The notes below the pieces were generated by a model that saw only the letters and a list, made by a program, of their open reading frames with translations, was not told the DNA's origin and did no database searches. A program made the position numbers and the translations under genes. Of a DNA stretch of 6,305 bases, positions 5,920 to 6,305 are shown one piece after another. Within the stretch, counting starts at the first letter, position 1. Each line of letters begins with the position of its first letter. The stretch spans positions 1-6,305 of the forward strand of contig JAEZID010000478.1 of NCBI GenBank assembly GCA_023416195.1. The letters are read 5' to 3'. Origin of the DNA: Pseudomonadota bacterium. GTDB lineage: Bacteria; Pseudomonadota; Alphaproteobacteria; Azospirillales; Azospirillaceae.

Positions 5920-6305
5920 ATGCCGACACAGCCCCTCTCCCCCGCCCTTCTGACCGCTCTTCTTGAGGCCGAACGCGCGCTCGGCCGCTTGGCGGAGGCG
6001 ACCGGCGATTCCACGCGCAAACGCCGCCTGTGGGCCGACGCGGCGCGGCGGGAAGCCTGCGCGGCGGCGCGGCTGGACGGCATCGCGGTGGACGGCACGG
6101 AATTCCTGGTGGCGACGGTCAGCACCGACCTGGTTCCCACCGCCGGACGCGGGGCGGCGCAGTCGGTCCGCGCGCTGTGGCAGGGGGCGCGCTTCTCCCA
6201 AGGCGTCATCGCCGCCCCGGCGCGGTACGAGGACGGCGCCGCCCCGCCCCGCCCCACCGGCGGCGCGGCGGCGGACGCGTGGCGCGCCGTGGCGGAACTG
6301 GAAGC
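5920..6305 (+). CDS. Unrecognised protein, N-terminal part (runs off window)
   Basis: The frame is open from ATG 5920 to the right edge (128 whole codons), so the C-terminus is missing. I do not recognise the product. The visible part is alanine- and arginine-rich, mostly predicted helix, with no signal peptide or membrane segment. LLEAERALGRLAEA (13-26) is followed by a basic stretch (TRKRRLW, 32-38), then REACAAARLDGIAVDGTEFL (44-63). That last helix-turn resembles the EAxxSSxIEG helix at the N-terminus of Fic-family proteins, or the N-terminal helices of alphaproteobacterial DUF1612/RHE_PE00001-type HTH proteins; this is a weak resemblance only. A low-complexity Gly/Ala/Pro linker follows (104-118). 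High third-position GC and the lack of stops support coding. No Shine-Dalgarno is seen, only GGGG two bases before the ATG; the upstream promoter suggests leaderless translation. It is transcribed divergently from the cys operon. Confidence 0.65.
   Translation, partial: MPTQPLSPALLTALLEAERALGRLAEATGDSTRKRRLWADAARREACAAARLDGIAVDGTEFLVATVSTDLVPTAGRGAAQSVRALWQGARFSQGVIAAPARYEDGAAPPRPTGGAAADAWRAVAELE

Noticed and set aside
1923..5953. Series of long plus-strand open frames antisense to the cys operon, up to 408 codons
   Set aside because: All are mirror images of well-recognised cys genes and have His/Gln/Arg/Asp-rich products without domains; stops are rare in these frames because of high GC.
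5644..6257. Minus-strand open frames spanning the cysP upstream region and the rightmost gene
   Set aside because: They run through the AT-rich control region and the cysP signal peptide in another frame, with no good start signal or coherent product.
1..6305. CRISPR array, insertion sequence, tRNA or prophage signatures
   Set aside because: No regularly spaced repeats, transposase motifs, terminal inverted repeats or tRNA cloverleaf were seen.

Overview
The window is GC-rich chromosomal DNA, probably from an alphaproteobacterium. The codon use, the long antisense open frames and the style of the proteins fit the Azospirillum/Rhodospirillales group. That assignment is an inference from style; no rRNA or other phylogenetic marker is present.

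Layout, left to right. (1) Positions 1-923, minus strand: the N-terminal 307 residues of a multi-spanning membrane protein whose 3' end lies outside the window; it may be a GT-C-type glycosyltransferase. (2) Positions 924-1104: a 181-base divergent spacer. (3) Positions 1105-1809, plus strand: a 234-residue uracil-DNA-glycosylase superfamily protein with diverged motifs. (4) Positions 1808-1855: a perfect 19-bp hairpin followed by a T-rich tract on the minus strand, which terminates the operon to its right. (5) Positions 1890-5692, minus strand: a compact four-gene operon in transcription order cysP/sbp, cysT, cysW, cysA, which encodes a complete sulfate/thiosulfate ABC importer. (6) Positions 5693-5919: an AT-rich divergent control region. 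(7) Positions 5920-6305, plus strand: the start of an unrecognised protein cut by the window end.

The operon is the core of the window. The periplasmic binding protein captures sulfate, the CysT/CysW permeases form the membrane channel, and CysA hydrolyses ATP to drive import for cysteine synthesis. The genes are tightly packed (3-nt gap, 11-nt overlap, 10-nt gap), consistent with translational coupling. A strong 12-bp stem-loop just after the binding-protein stop codon could favour higher binding-protein output.

I see no mobile element, CRISPR array, tRNA or rRNA, and no convincing undescribed multi-gene system. The most interesting signals are small: a predicted leaderless promoter for the rightmost gene with a dyad inside its -35/-10 spacer, the stem-loop at the cysP-cysT junction, and the diverged UDG-like enzyme.
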